A stretch of 64,000 nucleotides of DNA from Paulownia fortunei (GCA_019321725.1 CM033107.1:15739445-15803444); one strand, 5' to 3'. Numbered from the stretch's first letter, positions 12,773 to 25,599 are shown. Notes: generated by a model from the sequence alone, not told the origin. Numbers and translations are program-made.

Positions 12773-14300
12773 GATGGTACCCTGATCGTAAATCAATCTT
12801 TGAAAATACTGTTGCACCCTAGAGCTAATCGAATAAATTGTCAATTCGAGGTAAAAGGTATTTGTTCTTGATTGTAACCTTATTCAATTCTCGATAGTTT
12901 ATACACAATCTCATTGTACCATCTTTTTTTCGTACAAACAGAACGGGCGCACCCCACGGTGAAAAACTAGGTCTGATAAAACCTTTTTCCAGTAACTCCT
13001 GTAATTGTATCCTCAATTTCTTTAACTTAGATGGAGCCATTCGGTACCGGATTTTGAGATTGGAGACGTTCCCGACTGCAGGTTAATAATAAACTCTATC
13101 TCACGATCAGGTGGTAACCTAGGGAGATCATCTGGAAATACTTCAAAGTATTCCTGGACCACTGGTACTTCACTAAGAATAGGATGGTGTTGCTTTTCAA
13201 TGCTCATAACACTGACTAAATACTCCTCACAGCCAGCTTCTAGTAAACGTTGTGCCTTCAACGCTGATATTCGTAGGAATTTGAAGCTCTTCATAATCCC
13301 AGCGAAAATAAAAGTTCTTCTCCAGGAGGTTGGAATGTCACTATCTTTTTCTAGCAATCTATGGTAGCACAGTACTTTGATAACCAGTCCATGCCCAAAA
13401 TTATGTCATAGTCATTCATGGCTAATACAATCAAATCATCATATAGTTCTCTATCTTCAATAGGAATGACACAAGCTTTCAAAATCTGATTGGTCTGCTT
13501 TGAGTCTCCAGAAGTAATCATCACATTGTAACTAATTTCTGTTACGTCAGGTGTCCTACCCAACATCTTCACATACTCAGTGGATGCAAATGAATGTGTA
13601 GCTCCTGAATCAAATAGTATGAATGTTGGAGTATCATGGATAAAGAGTTTACCTGCCACTACTGATGGATTCGCCTCCGCGTCTGCTCTAGTTATGGTAA
13701 AAACTCTAGCAGGTACATTCTGTTGCTTTATAGATTTTGGGTTCTCCAAGCATGTGCTGGCAATATGGCCAACCTTCCCACACACGTAACACCTTCTAAA
13801 ATCTCTAGGGCAGTTTCCTATATGTTGGCCACCGCATCTAGGGCACATAGATTGTGGCATTGGTGTTTTCCCCTGCTCTATCTTTGGTCTCTTATTTTGC
13901 TCCCACTGTTGCTGCCATGGTTTTGATCGGAATTCAGGTTTCTTGCCTTGAGTTTGGAATGGTCTCTTCTTTTCATTTCCAACCCATCTCTGTCATTATC
14001 CTTGCTTAAATTGGCAACGGGCTTCCTGTGTACCAACATTCTGAGTTCAGCTTGCTCAGCGACTAATGCTCTCTCAGTAATCTGTAAATAGGTGACTCTT
14101 TGAATTCCGCCATATTAACATCTCTGTATAGTTCTGTTCTCAAACCTTCAAGGAATCTCTCTACTTTCAGTGCATCAGTGCTCACCATATGCATGACAAA
14201 CCTAGACAACTTTTCAAATTTTCGAATATAATCCCCGATTGTCATAGCACCTTGCCGCAACTGTATAAATTCATTCATCTTCATTGCATGAATAGGCATG
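12773..14300 (-). pseudogene. Tekay A' gag-protease-RT fragment
   Basis: In minus-strand order: gag core (14300-14063, with MKMNEFIQLRQGAMTIGDY and KVERFLEGLRTELYRDVNM); a CCHC zinc knuckle (CYVCGKVGHIASTC, about 13791-13750) preceded by a second cysteine cluster CPRCGGQHIGNC; a retropepsin-type protease with LFDSGATHSF (about 13610); and the N-terminal RT with [20 protein letters not shown] and [11 protein letters not shown] (13040-12825). It stops at the [11 protein letters not shown] region, next to the LTR fragment. The gag N-terminus, leader and PBS are missing, because gag runs straight into LTR sequence near 14300. Frame breaks at 13860 and 13351 and the truncations make it non-functional. 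Confidence 0.9.
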
Positions 14301-16694
14301 AAATAACAAACCATTTTCCCACTCACAAACTAATATATATACCTATAGAGGACCCATAACAGCCACAATATTTACATACCCATGTAGATAAAAGTTTTAA
14401 AAGTAACACACAATACAAGTCCCAAAATTTAATACAGTAGACTCCAAAATTAAATAAGCTAACAACCAGCCCAACAGGTCGTCATCCATGTACATTGATC
14501 CTTAGAACTTGTAGGAACTCCAGCCACTTGCTCAGTAAGTCCATGGCTTCAAGTATCACCAAACTCACCTACAATGCGTGAACTACATGAGCTAATGCTC
14601 AGTAAGTGAAAATCATGCATGATGAAGGCATAATCTAACATATTTCCAATGCATTTCTATGAGGTTATGAGAAGAATGTAAACTCATGTATAAAATAGTT
14701 CATTCAAAATCATTTTCCATAACTGGGCCCTTGACCCACCTACTATGTACCGGATAGAGCTCTCAACAATATCACTAATCACATGGCCATAAACAGATCG
14801 ACACAATCCGGGGGCCATCTCCTAGATCACCAGAGGTCCACCCCCTGTCTTCTCCTGTGATCCTCTAGAATCTTCCCACCAGCGGCATCGATAAAGGGAC
14901 AGTCAAGTGGTCCACTCTCTCGTGACCACCAGAGGCACACCCCTTGTCTACCCCTATAATCCTTCGAGAAGTAATACTCACGGTGCCCCAAAATATCATA
15001 TCAATAAGACACACAGGCCTCGGTACACTAGTGGTGGCCAACCAAAATATTTTCTTTCTGAAAATAATGTCATGCATGCAAAACCTCAACTCTGAGCACG
15101 TGTTATGCATGCACGTGGAAATACTGATGAATGGCCGGTCCAATGACATAATAGATCCTATGTCCCATCATCCAAGCAATATATGTACCATAAGGTATGT
15201 ATAATACTCACAATACACACATCAAGATACAAGGATCACATTTAATATAGATAATGCAGAAAATACTATGTCCATACATTGTAGTTGCAAATGAATTTTC
15301 ACTTATCCTTCACCTTTGATGTGCTACTGAAGGTTAACAAGATTCTCCTCCCTAACCTTAGATATAAGGAAGCCTATAAAAGTATAGCGTATTAATTTTC
15401 ATTCTTAACCAATAGGTTTCTATATCAAATCTCATAAGGGATCTTAAATCTTAAATTTAATTAAGTAACAATCAAACCTTAAAATTTATACTTCACCACA
15501 ATTAGAACCTTTTAAATACCTTAATTTCTCATCTCAAATTAATTCTAATATTATCTAATTTATGTGTTATAATCCCCGAAACGAATCCTTCAATTAAATT
15601 AGCTCCTTCATCCGATTAATACAAGATAATAAAATTCAAATCTTTGTAACTAATTTCGAATTAAAAGTGTATATTAATTATTATCTCATAGATAGATAAC
15701 TAGTTAATTCAAATTAAAAAAAACATTCTTTCAAATTAGAAATAAATGGCATAAATATATATTTTTATCCATACAAAAATGAGAAGAAACTTATCCAAAA
15801 TTTCCTCCAATTCCTACCATTGAAATTTGTTGGAACACCCTCTCTTTTCTTTCTTTCTTTCTCTCTTCTTTCTTTTTCTTCTTTTTTTTGTTTTCTTTTC
15901 CTTTCTTTGCTACCGTGCAGACGTGTGTGTGTGTGGTGTATGATGTTAATACATAATTATTACTTAACAACTAAGAAAACCTAATATAATATATTATAAC
16001 ATATGTGTACGTATCCTTAATATAATATAATATATTATAACCTAATATAATATATTATAACATATGTGTAATATATTATAACTATTACTACACTGTACAC
16101 GCATATACATATATGCATATATATATATATATACATATTATGGTATCATTTTATTATACTCCACACATATACTCATATATATATATATATTTCGTACATC
16201 TATACATATATATATATGTGTATATATATATTATTTTTATATATATAATTAGTACATAATATTTTGATATTTATTTATAAACCCCATGTTTATTTTCTAG
16301 TAAGAATTTACACCCTCTTAATTAATATGATAATGTCCTTACTTTCTTTTATTATTATTATTACCATTATTATCACTATTTTCTCCCTAATTAATTTATT
16401 TGCATCGTTTATCCTACACCGATAAACACAACGATGCCACCTTTCACTTACGTATATCATAATGGTATTTGATAGTTGATACCTAAATCCTCGTATCTTA
16501 GTACCAATTCAATCAATTATATTATAGAATTTAAAACTAATATTGGGTGACAACTTCAGAAGTTTAATTATTAAAAATATTGTATAACATATAGTGCATT
16601 ATGAAATATTAATTAAAAATACAATAGCACATACGTAGCATGAAATGCATAAACTATATTGGCCAGGTGAGTAACACGAGGCTCGGGTATTACA
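14301..16694 (-). repeat. 5' LTR of Tekay A', truncated
   Basis: The sequence begins mid-LTR (AATAACAAACCATTTTCCCA, equivalent to about 3600 in the partner LTR), so roughly 105 bp of the LTR end and the PBS are deleted. It ends GAGGCTCGGGTATTACA at 16694. It shares with 6615-8803 the GC-richer block (14800-14970) and the AT-dinucleotide block. Confidence 0.88.
15980..16260. repeat. AT-rich microsatellite block in second A' LTR
   Basis: TATAATATATTATAACATA words followed by TA/CA dinucleotide runs; the counterpart of 8098-8360, with small length differences. Confidence 0.8.
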
Positions 16695-16953
16695 ATTTTT
16701 ATTCAATTGATAGCAAACATATCATTTGAAAGCATTAAATAAACTTATGCATGCATCTAATACATACATAAACGCATGATCATGATGTTGTTTTGTCATT
16801 TGATTCATATTCACAATTTAACAATTAAATTTAATTTACAAAATAATTAAATCCCAATTAAAAATCATAATTTTATATTAAATTTAACAATTAAATTCCA
16901 TAGGCATAAATCGAATTCCAATTGGAATTGCGTAAACTGTAGCTCTGATACCA
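16695..16953 (-). other. Copia leader and primer-binding site
   Basis: 16942-16953 reads GCTCTGATACCA, the reverse complement of TGGTATCAGAGC, the initiator-methionine tRNA PBS used by many plant LTR elements. It lies one base from the LTR at 16955. The AT-rich sequence at 16695-16941 is the untranslated leader of that element, cut off by the Tekay LTR end at 16694. Confidence 0.85.
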
Positions 16954-16954
16954 C

Positions 16955-19027
16955 TGTTGGGTTCACTTAACCATGGGTTGTGCGCAGTAGAAATTAAGAT
17001 ATTTTCAAAAAATAAACTAGCCATGTCGAATATGGCACCACCCCTGATCCAATGTGATTTTATCGATTATGTAATTTTCGATTTGATTAACTCAAACAAA
17101 ACAAAGCGATTCAATTTATACTTGATGCACTTTGATTTACGTAGAGTTTGAAGCAATCAATTGCTAGCTCCTTTCTGAAATTAGTTCACAAGGATCCAAT
17201 TATTTTCCCTCTAAAGTAGTCCACACGTTGGGCAGTTACACAGAATCAGAATTCCGCTATCAATTCATATTCCTTTCTAACCTAGTTTTAGAAGTGTTTT
17301 ATAGTGAGTCCATTCTTGAAACCAATTGAATACTTTCAACAAGATGGAATTTTGTCAAAGATGATGGAGAAGAAAAAAATAACATTTTTTTTCTTGATGA
17401 CTGAAAATGAGAGGAAGTAGTCCTCAAATTTTCAGCCCCCCTTTTATACATGTGGAGGCCGAAAATCCAAGAGTCCCACTCTTGGAATTTTTAAGCACTC
17501 ATCTCATTGGTTGCATGATATTTGGTTGACCTCAAGATCTCCCAAAAATCTCCAATTCTATCTCTTGTATCTTCCAAATATACATGGAGATATTTTATCT
17601 AATTAAATTATAAATTTTCAAGAATATCAAATTCTTGGAACTCCATCTTCTTCCACAACTCTGGTGGGCCTCTCCAAATGGGCCATTTAAATTGGGCTTG
17701 GACTCTTAATTAAATGCACCAATTAATCCAATTACTTGATTAGGCCCAAATTCAATTAATTGATCCTAATCAATTAATTTAATTCCATCAAGCCTACCTA
17801 ATCAAATTAGGCCTATTTAAATAATTCAATTATTTATTGAGTAAATTAATTAAATAATTAAACTAATTTATGGTTAACCTAATTAATTGATCCAATTAAT
17901 TAATTAGTTTACTCTAATTGGGCTCCCTAATCTCATTAGTTTTAATTAAATAATTAATTCAACTCCTTGAATTAAATAAAGCCCCAATTAATTAATCTCT
18001 ATTAATTAATTGGATCAACTATTTGGATCAATTCCAGAAGAAGAAATGTTACATCCCAAATTGTGTGTGACCTTTTATGTTCACAACTAAGCTAACAGTG
18101 AACTTGCAACATTGCAATTTATGAATAATAATCATTTTGATTAATTAATCTGCCTGGAAATCCTTAATTTCAAAAATCTCATAAGTCATATGAAACACCT
18201 TGCAAGTGAATCATAACTATCTAGTCTTAGGTGAAATAACAAGTGATCCTATTTTAATTAAGAGTACCATACACGTAAGGTCCCTCCACCAACTAATCTC
18301 CCGATTGAGTTTAGGGTATGGATTATATATCAAAATCCTAAATGACTTAATGACTATGATTCCATTTCAAGTTTTAATGACTCATGATAAATCATTAGAA
18401 AATCCCCATCTAACATTCATCCTACTGAGGCCAAGGACTTGTGAGTCATAAACTTTGAAAACATAGGAGATTCATTTATTCTACTATACAAGTGATGAAT
18501 ACTTTGTTGGTTACTTATTAACCTCCATACATGTCAATGCAACACCTAACATATCTCCTTTGTGATTTTCCAAGGACTAGACGTGTACTATCACAACATT
18601 GAAATTCTTACTTTGACAGACTACGTCTCCAGAATTTCCAATAGGGCTGTCAGTGTACTTGTTCTCTAACAAGCACCCACATGCTAGCATCACTACGCCA
18701 ATGTCTTTAGAGTAAGACATCCTCCTCATGCGAGCATGCATCATATGTGCGAGTCTTATTAGGCTATTCGATGTCCCATCTCAAAAAGCCCTCAACCCGA
18801 AACTTATTTAAGACTAAAACCTTAGAGCATGTTCCATGATCGCCATCATATACACGACCATGCTCCGTAGCTAAGTTTAGTCTAAGGACTTTATCTAATT
18901 ACAATATACAATTAAAGTTAAGGAAAATGCCTATTTTTATTAATATGATTTGAAAAATATTGTTTTACAAAATACAAGAGTATAAAAGATGATCAATCTA
19001 ATTGGCATGGCGGACACTAATCTAACA
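16955..19027 (-). repeat. Copia 5' LTR (2073 bp)
   Basis: On the + strand it opens TGTTGGGTTCACTTAACC and closes CACTAATCTAACA. The reverse complement matches the LTR at 1954-3219 in order (TTTTATACTCTTGTA, GATGGGACATCGAATAG, ACATTGGCGTAGTGATG). With the adjoining PBS it is the 5' LTR of a minus-strand copia element whose coding part is gone. Confidence 0.9.
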
Positions 19028-20071
19028 AATATATGTACATCCCATATGTCATGTATGGTTTTTCCAATGACGGATTCATATTATGTTAGTGTTATATGTT
19101 TTTGAACTAGTATGAGTAAAGTATGACAAAAATAATGAGTTAATCTTATTTCATACTATATAAGAGATAATATGAGTAAAAATATTTTTTGAAAGAGTTT
19201 TTTTTATACAAGGTGGGTACCATGCTCCTAGTCCACTCACATAAGAGTTTAGGGCATGAGTTCGCGCTTAGGGCTCTTAGTCCACCTTTATTAGTTATGA
19301 ATTTGCTTCGGTGGGATTCGGTGGCTAGCTACCTTAGATTCTACAGTAGTTGTGCACATTGGTACCATGCTTGACCATTACTAATATGTATTTCTAAGTA
19401 TATATATATATATACACATACGTATAAGAAAAATTGAAGCATATTCGAAGAAATCACTCTAATTTTTTTTGTGAGATTTATGATTCACTTACTAAGCATT
19501 TACTTGTAGATTCATATTCTCATATTGTAGATAAAGGTAAGGGTAAGATATAAACATGGAAGATAGCGGGGTTGGTGCAAGGTGATACTGGCAACAGAAT
19601 CTCAGAATTATTTTTTGCAAGTGATCTCTAATTAATTCGAGTATTTCATGTTTTATGATAACGTGCAAATTTTGAACTTGGAACTTTACAAGTACTCTTT
19701 GAAAATTTTAACAAGCTAGAGGCTATACAGTTTTCTTGTAGAGACTTGTTAAATTGATAAAATTATACATATATATTATGATCGTTTTTTTCTATTATTC
19801 TAAATTATTTTATTTGATGACTTGGTTCAAATAATCTAAATAATGCTGAGTAATGGAGACAATGATGTCCCACTAAGGGGGTGTTATATCTGGTTTTGAA
19901 TTGGTATAAAAATGATGTTACTTTTACATTAATTTTGAAGAATTTATTTAGATGGCATTGTAAGGTAGACTCAATTTATTCGCAATGGACATATTTCATA
20001 ATAAAATAATATTTATTATTAAATCTAATGTGTCATATCTCTTTCTATTGTTATTTGTTGTAACTCTTTTA
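19028..20071. other. Unclassified low-repeat DNA
   Basis: About 1 kb between a copia LTR and a MITE. The only open frames are short (for example 19189-19374) and show no known domain. Nothing here recurs elsewhere in the window that I can see. Confidence 0.5.
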
Positions 20072-20527
20072 TAAGGTTGTTCACAATTTACTAAATCGAA
20101 CAAATCAAATCCAAACTAAAAATTCGATAATATCAAAAATTCACTTTGACATTTGATTTTTATTTTTATAAAAATTTGGCCTTTGATTCAATTTTGATTT
20201 TTTATTTTTATTTGCCAAACCATACCGAATTATAATTTTAAAATTGTACTATAGTTATAATTATTAACTATTTTTATACTATTTTTTACTTGTTAACTCA
20301 CCAAAACTATAAAAAATGATTAATAACAAATACAATCCTCATTTTATTATTTAATTTTTAATTATTTTATTAAATTTTTTGGAAAAAAAATTGATTAACC
20401 AAAGAAGCCAAAAAAAAATCAAATCCATTAATTTGATTTGGTATTCGGTATAGCATTTGACATGCTAAATTTTGGTTTACTAAAATTTTAATTCGATTCA
20501 ATTTAATTTACCGAATGAACACCTCTA
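20072..20527. mobile_element. hAT-type MITE (456 bp)
   Basis: The ends are inverted: TAAGGTTGTTCA on the left, and TGAACACCTCTA on the right (reverse complement TAGAGGTGTTCA). Flanks are CTCTTTTA (20064-20071) and CTCTTTTT (20528-20535), an 8-bp duplication with one mismatch, the length made by hAT transposases. The inside is AT-rich and non-coding, with words such as CCGAATTATAA and CGGTATAGCATTTG typical of such elements. It needs a transposase in trans. Confidence 0.75.
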
Positions 20528-20557
20528 CTCTTTTTATGTGTTCTTATTAACTCATTG

Positions 20558-20559
<2 letters not shown>

Positions 20560-20589
<30 letters not shown>
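20560..20589. repeat. (AT)n microsatellite
   Basis: About 30 bp of uninterrupted TA dinucleotides just downstream of the MITE. Confidence 0.9.
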
Positions 20590-20592
<3 letters not shown>

Positions 20593-20952
20593 ACATCACT
20601 ACTTCACCTATTTTAAATTATATTTCTAAAAAACTAATTCTATTTATCTCGGAAGTTTTCAGTCGAGCTAAATTTTCAAAGTGGCAAAACGTTCTTGATT
20701 GTGTTAATGAAAATATTTCTTTCTTTTTTCTCAATTTTTTTTTAATTTTTAGGGCTTGAAAATAGTGAAGAAGAATGTTTCCTACCTCCGAAATGCTTCT
20801 CTAGCTCTTAATGGAGTGTGTTGCTGGCTTTCCCTCCAAAACTTTCATTGCCGCTCAATTTTTCCTCCCAATCATTCAACTAATGGAGAAAGCAATTATT
20901 TCCGTAAAATTTTTAATAGTGAGATGAAAATTGCATCAAAAACCATCTTGCT
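20590..20952. other. Unclassified sequence left of a solo LTR
   Basis: No known domain. The open frame from 20756 runs across the LTR junction, so only its first ~64 codons are not LTR. The sequence continues as a unit with 23965 onward once the solo LTR is removed. Confidence 0.5.
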
Positions 20953-23900
20953 TGTAATACCCAAGCCTCACACTACTCACTTGGCCAATATGATTCATGC
21001 ACTACATGCTACTTATATGCTAATTTGCATTAACATCTACATCGCATCTTTTCTAGCATTCTTAATCATTACTTGATATTAGTGGTTGAGATCCTACAAC
21101 CTAATTAAGTGATTCTATATTTAGATAAGATAAAGAATAGATTGATCAATATAATGGATATTCATAGGTTGTATGTTATAATTTTAGAAGTGTTAAAGGT
21201 GTCACTAGTAAGCTTATATGAGTCGATTCGATTTGATCAAGGTGTTTTAAATGTATACATCTATAGATTAACATACTTGGGATATCAGACATGATATAAT
21301 GAAATTTAAGTGTCATAATACAAGGTTCATATATGCATGTGATTTTATAAAATGAAAACTAGACGATCATTTAAGAATCGAATGTCGATCGGTTTGGAGA
21401 TCGAATGAACGGTTAAGAAATTAGGGCATAATGTACTATCCGATCATATGGAGATTAAAGTAGGTTATACATAGATAAATAAGTAATGAGAAACACTAGA
21501 TTAGGGCTGTATAAGGTGTGAAAAATATCAGATTTGAGCCACAACTTGACACCTCAACCTTGCCACCTCAAGCTTTGCCACCTCAAGCTTCCACCTCAAC
21601 CTATCTTCATTTCTACCCTTGAGCCACGACCAAAAACTATTTTCTGAGCTATTTCACTTCCAAAACCTTCATATTGAATGTTAGAAATTGCACTCAAGTA
21701 ATTCCAAGTAAAGAAAATAAGTGAAGGAAGCAAAGGGAAGTAAGGAGGAGCAAGTTGAATCAAAAATCTGTGCATAGGTGAGATTTAATTCATGTTTTAA
21801 TTTAAGTTCTTGAATTGTTTGAGGGTTTATGACTTTTAAAGCTTCTATTATTGATTATAATCATGTTAGGATGTTATTTTTAGTCTTTTAGTTCACAAAA
21901 GAAGGATTTTTAGTTGCAAAATCACAATAAAAATCACTATGGACAGAAACTGTATACTTGCTGATTTTGATATTTATGCTTTATATATGTATAATAACTT
22001 GATTAAAACCTGTGTATTTCACCATATATGTATTTATATATGAGTCTAGGTGATGTATGTAAGTTTAGAGAGGTTATAAATTGTAATATAGTGTGATAAT
22101 TAAAGAGGTGCTCAAAACTGTCTTCTTTGAAATTCAGATTCTGTCCTATGTGAATGGTGCTGGTTTTACATCAATAAATCCATTGGTTTTGGTAGTAATT
22201 TGACCTGTTTGTCTCTATATATGTGTTATCTAAGTATGGTGAAAATTTGGGAGTGATTGAATGTACTTAAGGGTGCCAAAACCATTAATGTCATGAAGTG
22301 TGCAAAACTGTCACGGTGGGAAAACAATCTGTTTCAGTGTGTTGTGAAGAGAGCTGAACTTGGGAAGCTATATCCATGAGTTTTAGCAATTATATGAGAT
22401 GTTTACATTTATATACATGTTATATAAGTGTGGTAAAAATTTGGGAGTGATTGGATATGCTTAGGGATGTCAAAATTATCATGCAACTAAATTGGACAAC
22501 AAGAAAATATGAAAATGTGAATCTGTCCCATTTGATAACTTAGCATATTTCAACCTAGACATGTTGCTATTGAGTGTTAACAATTAGGTACATGATATTA
22601 GAGTTATAATACTTCAATTATATGATGTTTACATGTATCTAAGATGAGAAATTAAGGTATTGGAGGGACTAGATTGGGTTCTAGTTTGTAAAACCTAGAT
22701 AGCTTGGTGTTCAAGGTCTTAGTATGATATTTTATGCTTTCAACTTGCCAAATTGGGAATGGTGCTTGATGTGGGTAATATTACAGGCTATTTTACATCT
22801 AATATTGGAGGGGAACAATAAAAAAATCTAGACTAAGCCACCAACCAAGTGAAAGGTAAGTAAAGATCCATTTGCAACTACAATGCATGAACATAGTATG
22901 TCTTGAAGCATTTATACCTAATGTGTTGATGATATTAAATTTGATTGAGAGTCTTATGATTCTTGAAACATATTGAGAGCAAGATGACTTGCATTTCATA
23001 TTGAACATACCATTCATGAGCATTTACATGTGCATGCACGACATATGAGTATAGTGGAGGTTCTTGCATGCACGATATGATTTGAGACATGGTTTTAAGA
23101 AAGAAAATATTTTGGTTGGCCACTACTAGTGTACCGAGGCATGCGAGGATCACAGGGGTTGACAGGGGGTGTGCCTCTGGTGGTCACGAGAGGGTGGACC
23201 ACTTGACTGTGCCCTTATTGACTCCGCCAGTGGGAAGACTTCTGGAGGATCACATGGGAAGACAGGGGGTGGACCTCTGGTGATCCCAGGAGATGGCCCT
23301 TGGACTGAGTTATTTGTTTATGGCCATGTGATTATTGATATTGTTCAGAGCTCTATTCGGTGCATAGTAGGTAGGCCAAGGGCCCAATAAATGAAGTGAT
23401 TTTTAATGAAAACTCTTTTATTCATGAGTACTCAAGTTGACACATTTATAGCATCATATCTTAGAGTTGAGTTGCATGAGATTTTATATCATACTCTTGT
23501 CATGCATGATTTTTACTTATTGAGCATTAGCTCATGTAGTTCATGCATTGTAGGTGAATGGTGAGACTTGAGACCTCTGGTTTACTGGCTGGCAGTGGAG
23601 CTCCTACAGGCTTTCAAAGATCAATGTACTTGGATGACGACCTGTTGGGCTATTTTGTGGGTTGTGTTTTTTTTTTATTTTACAATTATTGTATTATATT
23701 AGTGACTTTATCCTGTATATCACTTTCAAAACTTCTTTGTAATATAATGTTTAGGTTTGTGATGATTTGATAGACTTGGTTAATATGTAATAACTACGTA
23801 TGTATATACAGTGTGACGGGATATGAAAGCACTTTACTTTTATCAATGTTTTGTTAAACTGAGTAGAAAAAAAAAGTTATACACATGCATACATGCACAA

Positions 23901-23959
23901 ATTATGTTACACAGGTTGTTTATATATATATTTATACATATTGTTAGGAGGGTGTGACA
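20953..23959 (+). mobile_element. Solo Tekay LTR, subfamily B, TSD TTGCT
   Basis: A 3007-bp LTR running from TGTAATACCCAAGCCTCACA to GGAGGGTGTGACA. It is flanked by TTGCT at 20948-20952 and 23960-23964, a perfect 5-bp duplication. No internal region is present. It is the fullest subfamily B LTR in the window and carries the exon-like block, the 15-bp inverted repeat (22878-22892 with 23539-23553) and a GC-richer block (23145-23310) in place of the subfamily A minisatellite. Confidence 0.95.
22787..22855 (+). other. Candidate LTR internal exon (69 nt), subfamily B
   Basis: Preceded by GGGTAATATTACAG and followed by GTAAGTAAAG. The upstream donor candidate is GCATAG|GTGAG at 21777/21778, and the downstream acceptor candidate is GCATTGTAG ending at 23553. 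The borders are conserved in seven LTR copies. Splicing is inferred. Confidence 0.4.
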
Positions 23960-23964
23960 TTGCT

Positions 23965-24848
23965 AGACTAAAATTGAATTATTCCTGAGCTTAGGACCAA
24001 GACTAGAATATGGATATAATCTTTAGAATATGCTTACTTGCGATAGACTTTAAAATTGTGGATAAATACAATTTTTGCGAAAAGCCCTTCTAAAAGACAT
24101 CATACACAAATGCCCAATGTTTTTGGATCTTGTTTTGTATCAGGGTAAATATGATTCATGAATATGACTCGATCGACATACTACTACTCCCTATAATATT
24201 AGCTTTAAACTTCATTAATAATAGTACTATATTATGTTCAAAAAAAGAAAAAAATAAGTCGTTCACTCTTATGAGTGTAAAAGTCAAGAAGAAATCTTTG
24301 ATTAATGGAAATCCAAGTGGCCTCCATTAGTTATCTCTATTTTTATTTTGCTTAAAATTGTGAGGGAATCATAAAGATTTGCCACCTTACCAAGTGTCTC
24401 CCAAAATCCATATCAGTTGTGGGAACCCTTTTTTGGTATATCTATAGAAGAAAAAAGTGACTTCTTTTTGTGCAGTTAAGACATGATGATATCAGAGGCA
24501 CACGAAGCCTTCCCAAAAGTAGCTGCAAAAATATTTATTGCACTTTTCTTTCTTTGATTTTCTGAAAGCGATCTTGGCATTTCCACTTATGTGGCTGTTC
24601 TTTGACTCCAAAAAATACTTTCCCCTAAATGGCCTTTGGCTGATTGAAAAGTCAATATAAGTAGCTTCGGGGGCAACTGAACAATATCAATTTGATTATA
24701 TTATGAAACTCATTTTTATTGTTGACGAGTGTAGATTTTTCACTAAGGAAATAATTGGGGTTTCACCTATTAAAATATAAATAAAACATTAGTATAAGAA
24801 AAAGACAAAAGAGTAAGAGTTCTAGGTTGCCCGAAGATCTTACATAGC
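23965..24848. other. Unclassified low-repeat DNA
   Basis: 884 bp with no domain-bearing open frame. It contains words such as TATCTATAGAAG and a stretch 24480-24700 that is less AT-skewed, but no gene can be supported. It could be host intergenic DNA into which the solo LTR and Tat element inserted. Confidence 0.5.
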
Positions 24849-25492
24849 TGATGTGCTATAGGTCGGGACTAACCCACGTGGCTCAAATGATAAGTATGAA
24901 ACTGGTACGACCTAGGTCGGGACACACCTGCACAGCTCGAATTATGGGGATGGGAGCTAGATGTACAAAAGTCAGGACGAGTTCAGGGAGTTGACCGATC
25001 TACAGGTCGGGGCGAGTTCAAGGGATTGACTGACCTCCAGATCGGGAAACTTCAAGGAGTTGGCTGAACTCCAGGTCGGGGCGAGTTCAAGGAGTTGACT
25101 GACCTCCAGGTCGGACAAGTTCACAAAAATAATGAAGAGGAAACGGTTACGGTTAGAAAGTGACAGAGAATCTTTTAGGGGGCAAATCAGAGAACATGGG
25201 CACACACACAGTAATCTGTTATAACAGATTGAGGTTTGAAATCTCTTTTCTACCCTTATTTGGCATCTATAAATAAGGGAATACAAAGCATGACACAGGT
25301 TACACTTTGGATATATCAAGAATACACATATCTATCTACTTTTTATCCTCTTCCAGAGGGCTGCCACTGATTTGAGCGTCGAAGCTCTTACGCCGGGTCA
25401 CACCGGCATTTTGTGCAGGTGTTCCAGTCGGAGAAGGAGAGCAAAAGCAGTGGACTAGGTTGGGGTGCACCTCCTCCAATTGGTGCATTACA
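24849..25492 (+). repeat. Tat 5' LTR (644 bp) with 34-35-bp subrepeats
   Basis: It runs from TGATGTGCTATAGGTCGGG to GGTGCATTACA. Four units of 34-35 bp (starting about 24981, 25016, 25050, 25085) each carry a variant of GTTCAAGGAGTTGACTGACC. The partner LTR has five units, which explains its 35 extra bases. Confidence 0.92.
25268..25275 (+). promoter_or_regulatory. TATA box of Tat 5' LTR
   Basis: TATAAATA in the context GGCATCTATAAATAAGGG, conserved at 41381-41388 in the 3' LTR. It is placed about 220 bp before the LTR end, as expected for a U3/R promoter. Confidence 0.75.
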
Positions 25493-25512
25493 AGTTGGCG
25501 CCATATGTGGGA
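25493..25512 (+). other. Tat primer-binding site, decayed
   Basis: AGTTGGCGCCATATGTGGGA directly after the LTR. TTGGCGCC followed by a GTGGGA-like word is the usual Tat-group PBS form. Confidence 0.7.
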
Positions 25513-25599
25513 ATAACTCTATATTAATTAATTCCTCATTTGGCATTACATGTTCTTGCTCGACTGAAGGCCTTTCTGCCTAACTTCTTTTCATAATTT

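Larger units (their letters stand above)
3493..16694 (-). mobile_element. Tekay-type Ty3/gypsy chromovirus, subfamily A', nested and broken
   Basis: A minus-strand element bounded by LTRs that begin TGTAACACC (left) and end GGGTATTACA (right), the reverse complements of a TGTAATACCC...GGTGTTACA LTR. The order in element sense is: truncated 5' LTR (14301-16694), gag-protease-RT (12773-14300), integrase/chromodomain remnant (8804-9868), 3' LTR (3493-8803). The two LTRs share long stretches, including the same AT-dinucleotide blocks, so they form a pair. A solo LTR lies in the left LTR, and two opposed LTR fragments replace the RT end to integrase start. No 5-bp target duplication is visible (CTTTG on the left, ATTTT on the right), so at least one end may be a recombination product. 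Confidence 0.85.

Noticed and set aside
16942..16953. Possible tRNA gene from tRNA-like bases (also 54536-54547)
   Set aside because: Only the 12-base PBS complementary to a tRNA end is present, with no cloverleaf.
20756..21076. 106-residue frame
   Set aside because: It crosses the target duplication and enters the solo LTR at 20953; no conserved domain in the rest.
21109..21294. 61-residue frame almost identical to one at 12431-12616
   Set aside because: Identity comes from both lying in subfamily B LTRs; it is not a conserved small protein.
24972..25319. Minus-strand frame repeated at 41166-41432
   Set aside because: Both are shadows of the Tat LTR and its 34-35-bp subrepeats.
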